Source: Folioceros fuciformis (Eukaryota > Anthocerotophyta > Anthocerotopsida > Anthocerotales). From it: a DNA stretch of 45,587 nucleotides. Location of the stretch: contig JBNGIO010004138.1 in assembly GCA_049999805.1 (NCBI GenBank), positions 1 to 45,587 on the forward strand, read 5' to 3'. This document shows positions 20,209 through 45,587 of this stretch, in pieces; the stretch's first letter is position 1; each line of letters opens with the position of its first letter. Under the pieces are notes generated by a model, which saw nothing but the letters and a program-made list of their open reading frames with translations, was not told the DNA's origin and did no database searches. The position numbers and the translations under genes were made by a program.

Positions 20209-22034
20209 CGGCCGCCCGCACCCCATGTTGTCGGATCGATCGAGTGTCCCACACTAATTCCGGCTCTCGCACTTCGGGAGCTCACGAGCCGCCATGAGCC
20301 ACGAAGGCAGAATACAATAAAGGATGAATTGGATGGCAAAGTGCCCGCAATTACCGAAGCTCAGGACTCAACGCAGCACAACGGTGTCACAATCCATGAA
20401 ACGAACGATTCCATGGGAATCTCGCTTCGGGTGCTCCGAAGCTTGAGTGCGTGTAGACTAACACTCAAGTCCCTGGAACAGACACAAGAGTCATGTTTGC
20501 GGACATCATGACACTTCTGTACCTCATGCGCAATCGGAACCTGCTGGGATGATTCTATCGCTGGGAGCGGCAACCCGTTCAGACATAGTGTGTACAGGAG
20601 GTCAACTTACGCCACCAGGCACATGGCCGGAGTCTAGACAGGGCCCCAACATGGGATCTATTGCTGTGCTGTTGGTGGAATCTTAATTATTTTGCAAGTT
20701 GAAACAGGTTTGGTCACCGATGCACGTACTTTCTCCGTCAATTAACCTGGTTCTTTGCTCAACAGATGAGATAGGCCATCCGCGACTGTCCAAGACACCG
20801 AATCCAGGAGAGACTGCCTGGAAAGACTTGAAAACCACATGCCTATTGCATGACTGTCCCAGAAAGTTGAGCTCATGAGGCAGCATTGAATCTCTCAGTC
20901 TTGGGACATAAGCCTTGGTCCCTTTTCCCTCGGAGTTAGCCTTGGGCTGCCCTGAGCTCATACCTGTGAATCCCTGGAACTGCCAGCCTGAATCTTAAGA
21001 GCTCCTACCCTCCAAACACCCCCATCGAGTCTGAAATACATCGGGTCAGCTCCACCTTGCTTCCGTCTGTCACTTCATGTCCAGATCCTCAGATGCTCCC
21101 AAGATTCAACAAACCACGACGGCCCCACCAAGCTCCGGTACTCTGCTTATGAACTTCAAGAACAACTTTCTCCATCTCAGGATACCGCTCCAGATCCACC
21201 ATCCTCCTCCTCTCCACTAGTCCACAGTATCTCAAGCCTTCGCATAAGCTGAAACGGCCAGCCTGAACTCGCAGATATCCTCACCCCCAAGCTTCCACTC
21301 TCCTTAGATTAAGAAATTCCACCGGCAGCCTCGCCCTAGACCGCCACCACCACGCAACACACTTCCTCCACAACCACACAGCTCTGAATCTTCGTTGCCT
21401 GTGGCTTTCGTACACAGATTGACCAAACGCCAGAATCATAACCCTTAATCATCGCCATTCGTGACCAGCTCCGAGCCCTAATCTTCGGTGGGTGTATCCG
21501 ATTGTGAGATGCAAAGGCGTGCTGTGCGAATTTGAATTTGGAGCCTTGGACGTTACATCGTGGCGAGTATGCAAAAATTGGGTGCAGTGTGGCATGGCGG
21601 ATGGAGGCTGCACTCCCGGTTGGATAGAGTCCGAAGCCTTGAAGACAGCCAGCCAGCAAGTCAGAGGATAACAAGGTCACAGTACAGAGGGATTGCAGGC
21701 GTACTTCCATAGGTTTGTTCAGCAACGACCACCTGGTGCGGAGGCAGACATGTGCGGAGGGTGAATTACCATTAGGCGGGATCAACCTCATGAGAAGTGG
21801 AATCGTAGAAAGAAGAGGAGCTGCTACGACAAAGCTAACCAATCGGGGCTTGCTGGATGCACCGAATCTTCTCGCGGCTGCATTCATCTTATGCAAAGTG
21901 AATCGCAATCTCTCAGTTCAAATTGTCAGTCATTTGGGCCCGTAAATTCAACTCCTACTTTTTGGGAGTGAGGTCTCCAGATCTGGACTGCCTTTTCCTC
22001 ATGCTGGTGGGCAAGCATCACCTTTACCTGAAGC
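20209..22034. other. Intergenic DNA and probable 5' region of the BEACH gene
   Basis: No gene is supported. Frames at 20683-20961 (-) and 21336-21908 (-) are open but resemble nothing. A TGA at 22029-22031 closes the BEACH reading frame just upstream of its proposed start. An untranslated first exon with an intron may lie here, but I cannot place it. Confidence 0.45.
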
Positions 22035-37489
<15,455 letters not shown>

Positions 37490-39099
37490 CAGCTGTGACG
37501 ATAATAGTTGGATTTTTTCGGCGGTGATTACTGTCGGATCAGCTCTTCGGGGATACAACTGTCTCATCTGGCTGCTTTCTTATGGATTTCACGTGGAGGT
37601 GGGAGCGGGAGGTAAGACGTTCTCCGTTTGTTGTTACCGATCGTTCTGTTTGCTCGGTGCCGAGAGTTAATTCATGCCGTTGAAATGTGAAGGAGAGCTT
37701 ACATGGGCAAAATGCGACGACTGCGACAACATTCTAACCGTAACTGTAGATTATGTATTATGGGCCTCAGCTAGTTTCTAGGTCAGTCGGCGATTTCGTG
37801 CACCTAATTGTTAGATAGTGTGGTTGGGATCACGCAAGTGAGCAGCCGTTGGGCAAGGCAGTCGCTCCAGTTTTTTGTGCACATCCCGTTCGGGGGTGTG
37901 GATAATGTTGCCATCGATAGGAAAAGATGTATAATTCGGGGCGACCAAACCGGGAAGCAGCGGCGAAGTTCCGTGATCGACAACGTGCCTGACAACTCTC
38001 TTCTTTACTGGTCGAATATTCACTGGTACATAACTTGGGAACTACGAGCTGATGCCGCTCAGCAGATTGCCTTAGCTTGGCTGGATCTCTTCGGCGCACG
38101 CTCGTCATCCTGCACCAGCAAAAATCCTTCAGTAAATATCTAGAGGGAGCTAGGATAGGAAGTGATAATCAAATACCGCACCTCGTTTTCACTGGTCACT
38201 CTGATCATAAAGGATGAGCTCAATGTGGCACGGAGACAACATGTCTGCCAACCATGACAGAAAACATTTTTAGACCCAAATCCCCAGGGTGCGGGTTTCA
38301 ATCATCGATTCACTATTTGGCCCATCTGATTGATTCGTCCATGAACACGGTAGGTAGGCCTGCGTTGTTGCTAAGCTTCGCTGAATGTGCGTAACACCTA
38401 GGCTTCACAGATGGAACCCCTTCACCTGTAACGCGAGCGTGAGCTAAGCAGCCAGAACTTGTAGCAACTATAGAACAAAATTCGTCTACCCTCAGCGTGT
38501 CACACATCCTGACGCACCTCGGAGTTCCTCTGTGCATTCTTCGAAAGTCCCAACAAGAAGGTGGCGGACTTTGCAGGCCATCGCACTTGACCATTGGAAT
38601 GCCTTGCCTTGGCCTGGGCTGTCCGGCCCACGGCATCACAAAGTCTACGGAAAAGACCGGCCTGTTTGTGGGCCACAACATCCTCCAGAAATCTCTTCGT
38701 TTTCTCATTATCCATCTTAATGGGCTGTGCCGTCTCGCGAGTGTTCTACATGACGATGCGGCAGGAGGTGAAATCGGGCAAAACTATCCATCTGACACCG
38801 TAGCATGTAGTTGCTCAGAATTGCGGAGATGCAATCACATTGAAATGGACCCGCAGGTCCAACCCCCTGGCCTTCATTGCGTGTCCCCTTGAGTACTTCA
38901 CCTGTTACCAACACAGGACCGGACGTGAGAACAGCACAAAGGCACATCCAGTTGGCGGAGAGTACCACTGTGTTGTGCTCCGTCCACGAGCTCAATTGTG
39001 TTCGGGAGTTTGGGAAATTAGTCAAGCTAAGGAGAAGCCGATAACTTAAGAGTAAGCAACTCTTCCAAGTGGTTTGGGCGTTGGTGATTCCGTCTATAG

Positions 39100-39220
39100 G
39101 TTCTTAAGGTTGGCGTTTTCGAAGATCTTCATTTTCATTTTTGCTGGGTTTGGAGTTCTGAACGTTTTTGGCTTTGTACTTCCTACTCTTTGAAAATACA
39201 TGTATCTCTTTCCTTAATGT
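39100..39220 (-). repeat. Dispersed repeat arm, inverted partner of about 895-1002
   Basis: The reverse complement of this block aligns with 895-1002 over its whole length with scattered substitutions and small indels. Related, more diverged copies follow in direct orientation at about 39270-39360 and 39670-39840, sharing TCTTCATTTTCAT, TATCTCTTTCCTT and GAGTAAGTT words. The cluster looks like a decayed repeat family rather than a gene. Confidence 0.6.
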
Positions 39221-39470
39221 CATAAATAGGTGAGTAAGTTCAACCTCTAAGTTTCTTCTTTGTCTCCATCTAGCCCTTAATGTTGTGAATAACGAGTAAG
39301 TTTTGCGGTCTAAGCTTTTTCCTTCTCTCCTTTCAGTTTGGATACAAGTTTCAGGTTGGTTTTGGGTTTGGCGTAACGGTTTCATATTTGTGGTCCTTAA
39401 GGTTGGTGTTGTGTTATTTCGCCTTCGTTTGTTGGGTTTGGCATTTCGTCCTTTGGTTTGGTGTTTGTTT

Positions 39471-39497
39471 TTTAGGGATTAGGGTTTAGGATTTAGG
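39471..39497 (+). repeat. Short telomere-like (TTTAGGG) degenerate run
   Basis: About four imperfect units (TTTAGGGATTAGGG, then TTTAGGATTTAGG) resemble the plant telomere repeat. The run is short and diverged, and may be chance in a T/G-rich stretch. Confidence 0.4.
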
Positions 39498-40649
39498 TTT
39501 TATGGTTTGTAATCACTATTTTCTACGTATCTTTTGTTCGGCATTATAATTTTTTTGAGTTTGCACCTACCCCCTTCTTCGTTGTATAGATAGACTTCTA
39601 AAGAGTCTATGCTATCCTTCATGTTCAATACACTGGATGGTGGTTTCGACATTGATGGTTTTCAGGATTGGGGATCGAAAGAAGTCTTCATTTTCATGTT
39701 TGGTGGGTTTTGACTTCGTGAGTTTCTTAGGAATGTTTACAAATATATATATCTCTTTCCTTTAATGTTGTGAATTGTGAGTAAGTTCTGCGTTATGAGT
39801 TTCTTCTTTCTCTCGAGCCAGTTTGTGCACAGGTGTGAACGCAAAATAACTGGAGTGTTACTCCAGTGGGCCAGTGCCCACGTTGGACCTGAGTCTTATG
39901 TTTGTTTTATTTTTATTTTTAGGTATGAATGACTCTTTAGTAACTACTTCCAGATTCCCAGAGTCTGAGCCGTGGGATTAGTGGTGTGAGGTGTGCTAGT
40001 TGTCGGCCCCAAAAAGTATGGACCCTGAAGAGACAATTTTGAGGATCTTGGTTTTTTTAAAAATTGTGCGACAGTTTGAAAATAGCATTAGATCAGCAGT
40101 GCCATCTTGGACCAGAGTGGTTTCCGTACTAGGTCCGTTGTGACACCGGACTGTCTCACGTTCAGAATTGGAGCTAGATACTCCGATAAGAAATGAGGAC
40201 CAGCTTACAACTCAGGTCCGGCTACCCATGGGACTCCGGTGTAAATCGAATTTCCAGTCCGATCTGAACAGGACTCCCGCAAATCCCCCAGTTGGCAGAC
40301 TCGGCTAGAGCTCGCAGCTCTGTGGATCGAAGTCCAGTGCCTGATCATGGAGTGCCTGATGATGTTTCAGCTCACGTATGTGTAATCCGGGTTTTGGTCT
40401 GAGCACGACTGGCGGAGGCCCTACTTAACTACGCCAGGCTCCTAGACAGCAGGTTGTGCCAGCGGATGAGCTTCTTTGCGACACTCTACCTGGAGCCATG
40501 GCTTAGGTGGAACAAGCTTTCTCGCCAGTGTAGATGGTTAAGAGCGTGCTCCAAGAGGTGAGCCGCAAGCACGGCGGTGACGACACCGATGGACAGTCGG
40601 ACATAGCCCGTGATGCCATGCAAGCTCTCGGATATGCATGCAAAAGGGA

Positions 40650-41315
40650 TCACACATGAAGGGTCCTAGAAAAACACATGGTGTATAGCCTATACCTAGG
40701 AGGAGGGACTGTTGGTAGTGGCCTTGGTAAACTCACAATGTCTAATGTAAGAAATGAAGAGCTTGGACAAGAAGGTGGCACCTTAGAGTTGTCCTTAGTG
40801 TCCACTGTGTCAGTATCATGCAAGTCAAACAGTGGAGTGCTGAAATCGCTGGAATCACTCTCTGGAATGATGCCTACTCCACTCCTTGGATTTTGAGCAT
40901 TAGGAATACCTACAAACTTGGGGTTGCCTTCACAAATAGAAGCCATAGCTTGAAAATGAGGCCAAGTAGAATTTACTTGACCTGTGCTTGACTTCATCTC
41001 CTTCTCCTTGCAGTACCGTTTCTTAAGATTCTCTAGCTTCTGCTTGCACTTCTTGCCACATAGACCATCCATGTGACAAATACTAGCCACCTCTTTGGCT
41101 GTTTTAGACCAATGCTTGTTCCCCAAATTTCCAGCTTTAAGATGCACAAGATGCATCTCATGGTATGTGTCGATTAGTGTGGACGTTGCCTCTTCTGAAG
41201 AGATGAGAGACTTGAGAGAGTTTGACCGCTTGCTTTGTGCTGCCTCGTATTCACTTGCAGATCCGAAAGCCAGAACTTCATCATCCAGATCTAGGAGTTG
41301 AGAAAAAAGAGCCAT
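40650..41315 (-). CDS. Trihelix/Myb-SANT-like DNA-binding protein, probably 5' exon only
   Basis: The frame opens with ATG at 41315 and runs 221 codons. Residues about 44-130 fit a trihelix or Myb/SANT-like domain: LIDTYHEMHL, GNLGNKHWSKTAKEVA, CGKKCKQKLENLKKRYCKEK and STWPHFQAM, i.e. aromatic-anchored helices with the basic LKKRY third helix. Such domains occur in plant GT-factor regulators and in the accessory protein of PIF/Harbinger transposons. An acidic Ser/Asp linker follows. A strong donor (GTGAGT, minus strand 40736-40731) lies after ...FLTLDI, so the last 28 codons may be intron read-through and the exon may end at 40737. No second exon or transposase was found nearby. Function as a regulator versus domesticated or dead transposon part is open. 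Confidence 0.55.
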   Translation of the reverse strand: MALFSQLLDLDDEVLAFGSASEYEAAQSKRSNSLKSLISSEEATSTLIDTYHEMHLVHLKAGNLGNKHWSKTAKEVASICHMDGLCGKKCKQKLENLKKRYCKEKEMKSSTGQVNSTWPHFQAMASICEGNPKFVGIPNAQNPRSGVGIIPESDSSDFSTPLFDLHDTDTVDTKDNSKVPPSCPSSSFLTLDIVSLPRPLPTVPPPRYRLYTMCFSRTLHV

Positions 41316-44300
41316 CGCTTCATCCTAAACCCTTAACCCCACAAGGCCAAGCCACATGCACACCCTGTAGATGGAACAAGCAAGAACACTATCTTGTGGG
41401 ACGGCCGCAACAAGTAGAAATAGGATCTTGCATATGGCCACACCAACTTAATCGTAGAGTTTGAGTTTTAGGGCACGTTTCGATAAGCTTAATCCATTTC
41501 AGTACAAATCTCAGGCCAACCCATGAGACCAGAAGCTTAAAAAGTCCTACCGTACATCAAAACATTATTGTGTAAGCCTGACAAACGGAGGGCCAAAAGA
41601 TGGCAAAAAGATGTTTAAAATAACATTCTCCTTTCTTTACAGTAGGTAACTATCATTGCGCGGTTCCTTTTGTCGGCTTCATTATGAAAGGCGCTTTAGC
41701 TACTAAAGTTACGTTATGCTAGGCCAGGGAAACAGTCGAGGAAATTTGGAACGAGAAACAGTCAGAAAATTTAGAACGAGGGAATTCCTCGAAACCTCCA
41801 TTAGTGGTGACAGCCCTGGTGGTGGTTCTGGCTCACCATGGCAGGGTGAGTCATTGAGGTAGCATCTTGGAGAATCCGGTGGCAGGATTTTCCGAGACCG
41901 GCCTCAGATTCCTCATTCCGTTCAAGAGGCCACTCCTCATTAAGAGCCCTGCGCGCACTGAACCTCTAAAATTAGTGTGGTAGGTGCGGTGTGAATTTTA
42001 GATAGCAATGAGCATCTAACACGGTGTTGTGGATGTCATTAGGTAGCTGTAAACAAGGTGTCATTTTGACCAAGTACTATCTCAGTCCCCAGGACCACCT
42101 AGCCTGGCTATGCTCGGCCCCGGACCAAGTAAGAACCGTGCCTGTTTGCGACCTTTGGTCATTAAATATAATAAATATTAAATAAATTAATGATAAAAAA
42201 AATATACCAAATACTAATCTATCTCTTAACAAGCTGATCATTTATGGATATACTCATTAATGTATTTAGGGTCAGAATATTAAGATTTATTATTGTAGTA
42301 AATAGTATTAATAAATAGTAAATTAAATAATTTACAAAATTTAAACCAAACCTTTTATGAACCCTCAGTCCCCTTTGCTTTTGGGGACCAAGGGTGGGGA
42401 CCGAACTCATGAAGAACCTCCGATTCCATGGTTTTTTTAACACATGTCGGGACCGGGACCGAGCTTGGGATAGGGTCGAATGACACCCTAGCTGTAAAGG
42501 TAGCTGGAAGGACGCCAAGTGCCGTCGATAACAGTGGCCTCCGTCTAGAAAATGTTCTCCACTCTAGTCAGACATAGCCACTTCTCCTAGCTCTTGGCCA
42601 TGGAGGATTCCTCCCGCTCAAGGGGAGGGGAGGACCCCCGTTGGCTGGCATGTGTGCCACCATCTCGGAGAAGGAGGTCAGGAGGGGTTGTGGTCGGGTT
42701 TTCTAGCAGCCAGCCTAGTGCTCTGCAAGTTCTCACCCTTTCCTAAGGTCAGTGGTGGGTGTGGTTGCCGTTAGCCGAAGGGGTAAAGCCGTGGGAAGGA
42801 ATCCCTAGAGGTACCTGCTAACCAACATTGGTAGCCTCGACACCGCTGGTTGAAGAAAAGAACTAATGTGTTGATCATTCATGGTCAACGGGAAGACTAG
42901 AGGAGCCTGTAGTGGATGGAGACACTTCTCTTCTTCAGCGTCCGGTGGTTTCTAGCCATCTACTTCAATAAATGTGTGTATTGAGAGTGACTTATAGTTC
43001 GTATTTTGAGTTGAGTGGTAGAGTAGGTAAGTAGATAGCCACTTCTAGCAGGACACCGGACTCATGGGGACGGACTCCGGGAATGCTACTACAACGACCG
43101 TGGATGATTTAGCCGTGACCGTGGGATTAACAACCCCACATGGTACCTAGTACTTGGGTGGCCCCTTAGTTCTCTCTCGCACCCTGTCTCCTCCCTTCCA
43201 CCTTCTTCTCCACCTTCATTTCTAACCCCATTCTCACCCCCTTCTTCTCCTCCATTGCTTCCACTTCCGCCGTGTCTCATCTTCTTCCCTCACTCCTTCT
43301 CCTTTAGTTTCTGCCCTAAGTACCATCCGTACACAACCCTGGCACTACATGAGTTGGTGACCGAATTGACATGACTCACAATTGGATCAGCTTTCGTCGC
43401 ACTTGTTATCATGAGGACGCGCAAGCATACCCGTCTCCGAGCAGTTGCAGGGGCGGTAATAAGTTATTATGCCGAGGTATGGTCAGTGTTACGCTCCCGT
43501 CATGCTCTACTCTCCTCCGGATCACCTCCCTCTGCACCATTCCGAGCTTTACCACCACTCCGCTCTCCCCCGCACATTGCTCCATTTTGTTGGTTGCACC
43601 AAGTGCCCCAAATTCTTGGGTACCTTGCCTCCTCTAGCCTTTCCTTGCTCCGCTCCCTTGCTTTCACAGATAGCTCCAAAGTAGTTCCCTGAAGCCGGCA
43701 ACCCTTACTGGATTAATGAAGACCAGATATAGAAGTGGGTGTACCCAAACTTCTCGCCTTGGATGGCAGCCGCAGTGATCTCATGGAGTAGTGCAAGTTG
43801 GAGCGGGAGGTTTACATGCAGCCAGCTTCAAAGCGCGGAGGGCTCTATCTCAATTTGCAACAGAAGAAGGCTTTGGTTAAAGAAGCTACTTAGGCTCTCC
43901 TAGTGGACAGATCCTTCAAGACCACCAATGGGTGGCTTACTCACGACATCGAGGACTTGAGGATCCACGAAGTGGTCCAACTCATCGTAAAGTGGCTTCT
44001 CGTTACGGAAATGGACCATGTGGCAGACAGAGTATTGGTGCTCGTGCATGGATTGGCTCAGGGTTCCCCAATGGATTTGGGGGTAGTAGCACATTGGACC
44101 CAATCTGATGTTAAGAGGTTAAGGGAAGAGAAACCGTTTACTTCAGGCTTGTTTTCTTTCCTTTTCATATTTAGAGCCATTATAAGACCTTAACGAACTT
44201 GGAAAGGGTGACGATGGCCCGACTCACCGCTTCCACTCCGGCACCCCCTCCTGTTGCTACTCCGACTCTAACGCCCGCTCCCAAAAAGAAGGTGGTGGTA

Positions 44301-45587
44301 CTAGCCACCCAACTCATAGCTCTGCCCACAGCACCAGTAACATTTTCGGTCTCTAACAACATAGAAGAAGAAGTGGCTAGCAGGGCTCCTAAACTAAAGT
44401 CTTCTCCGATGGCTCAAGCCTCCATCCCCAGCTCTCCTACCAACCCTCCTCCGGCCAAAGAGTGGAAGACGACAACACTTTGACCAAGTAAGCTCTTATG
44501 CCAAAATGCTAGACTATCCGACCCCAAGTTCCAACACCCAAGAGGATTCCCCTTTAGAGTGCTTTCCCACCTACCAGTCCGGAGCCAGACGATTTGTTGG
44601 TTAATTAGACGAGATATCACTTAATTGGCTAATAATTAAGTGATGTTAATAAATGGTATTAGTCATAATTAATAACTATTTAGTGAAGATGATTAAAATA
44701 TATATTATAATATAAAGTGAACTAGATAGACACACAACTAGATGTGTGGATGTGACCGCAGTAGGTCTCAAGTAGCAGGCATAAAAGACTAGCTCAGCGG
44801 TGTCCGCTGTAGCTGTAAGCTTGTATTCTCTTGCTTTCTGGGAATAGGCTTTCTCTTAAGGGAGCATCCTCTTGTTGGAATCCGGTTGAGGTGTGCGTGT
44901 GCGCAGTGTGCAAGATCATGTGACCCGATCGAGGATTTGAGAAGCCAAGTTACAGCTCTGAGAAGTGTGGATGCAGGTGGAGAAGATTTTGTGGTGTCTA
45001 AAGGAAGCTTCACTCTTATATAGCTGCAGCACCATCATGCAGTGTTTAATGTTTGTAATGTGGCGTGGTGTGACTATTGTTAACTAATGAACCATGCATG
45101 AGTGCGATGTTTAGCGGCACGGTACGACAAGCATCTGGAGCTCGGGCCAATGGCTGATAAACCTATGGGGAGAAACAGCTAGAGGCTTCCCAAGCAAGGT
45201 CTTGCAATCCGCTCTTGCGGCAAAAATTACTTTAGGCATAAATGAGCATGGGGTGGACCAATGGTATGACTAGTGGTGCTCAAGGATCTGTAGCACACCG
45301 AACTAGGAAATCAGATAGTTGTGATAGTGCCAAGGGCGCCGCAAGCTGTTGGAGGCTATGGCTGTGGGCATTGCTAGATCGAAGTCTGGAGTTGGGAAAT
45401 CGTGGAGATCACGAGCTCACGGCTAGACTAAGTGTAGGACAACTCTTTGGATATAAGGCCGGAGGGGGATTTAGGGCCAGGCCCCACGATTTTGAGCTGG
45501 AGGAGGGGTTGTTGGGCTAGACCAGCAACCACGCTGCCCAATCTCTCAACGCGCTACGTGCCTTACCCTGATCCCGCTAGCACATCC
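41316..45587. other. No gene supported; repeat-like and AT-rich DNA
   Basis: AT-rich patches lie at about 42160-42350 and 44620-44720. Between about 43150 and 44500 there is a pyrimidine-rich stretch followed by open frames broken into three phases (for example 43903-44193 and 44199-44483, the latter Pro/Thr/Lys-rich). This looks like a decayed coding sequence, possibly from a retroelement, but no integrase, protease or reverse-transcriptase motif is present and I do not name it. The last kilobase shows nothing I can support. Confidence 0.4.

Larger units (their letters stand above)
37490..40649. other. Intergenic DNA, repeat-rich toward its 3' half
   Basis: It begins with the 3' flank of the BEACH gene, where I find no clear AATAAA. 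Frames of 60-130 codons occur on both strands between 37.8 and 39.0 kb but overlap one another and match nothing. From about 39.1 to 39.84 kb there are degenerate direct repeats, one of which is the inverted partner of the repeat near 0.9 kb. The remainder to 40.65 kb shows no feature I can support. Confidence 0.45.

Noticed and set aside
19816-20511. 231-codon plus-strand frame downstream of GT47
   Set aside because: No recognisable motif, low-complexity composition, and it overlaps an identifiable GT47 tail on the opposite strand.
21336-21908. 190-codon minus-strand frame upstream of the BEACH gene
   Set aside because: No domain or family resemblance; lies in the probable 5' region of the plus-strand gene.
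38313-39025. Minus-strand frames between 38.3 and 39.0 kb
   Set aside because: They are broken by stops, overlap plus-strand frames of equal length, and match no family I can name; possibly a decayed element but unsupported.
43371-44483. Possible retroelement gag-like stretch
   Set aside because: Frames are split in three phases and carry no zinc knuckle, protease or reverse-transcriptase motif; only the general look suggests a decayed element.

Overview
This is eukaryotic nuclear DNA from a land plant, most likely a seed-free one (bryophyte or lycophyte). The evidence is an F-box protein of the moss/lycophyte style, a plant GT47 xyloglucan-type galactosyltransferase, a SPIRRIG-class PH-BEACH-WD40 gene with 37 short GT-AG introns, a decayed non-LTR retrotransposon, and a possible sperm-axoneme protein. 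Species cannot be fixed from the sequence. One 100-N assembly gap (4728-4827) lies inside a coding region.

Layout. 1-1913: AT-rich, no gene, holds one arm of a dispersed inverted repeat. 1914-3149 (+): intronless F-box protein. 3901-6551 (+): GC-rich, low-complexity protein of unknown function, split by the N gap. 8059-9351 (-): Pro/Ser/Lys-rich repeat protein with tyrosine-rich ends, possibly a microtubule or axoneme protein. 9352-12179: no gene, but a 40-bp tandem array, a tandem duplication of about 316 bp and a 25-bp duplication. 12180-15043 (-): reverse-transcriptase pseudogene with seven internal stops and at least three frameshifts. 15044-17282: promoter-side DNA with a perfect 28-bp palindrome around an RY core. 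17283-19391 (+): intronless MUR3-like GT47 gene. 20140-20208 (-): an inverted remnant of a GT47 C-terminus. 22035-37489 (+): a 38-exon BEACH gene, about 3,443 residues, whose exon phases all join. 37490-40649: no supported gene, repeat-rich. 40650-41315 (-): trihelix/Myb-SANT-like DNA-binding protein, probably a first exon or transposon-derived. 41316-45587: no supported gene.

The genes do not form a pathway or cluster. GC-rich intronless genes (3.9-6.6 kb, 8.1-9.4 kb, 17.3-19.4 kb) sit in AT-richer, repeat-bearing DNA, and the one intron-rich housekeeping gene fills 15 kb. I found no tRNA, rRNA or CRISPR and nothing that clearly amounts to a new biological system. The items most worth following are the candidate axonemal protein, the orphan repeat protein across the gap, the palindromic RY element, and the inverted GT47 tail.
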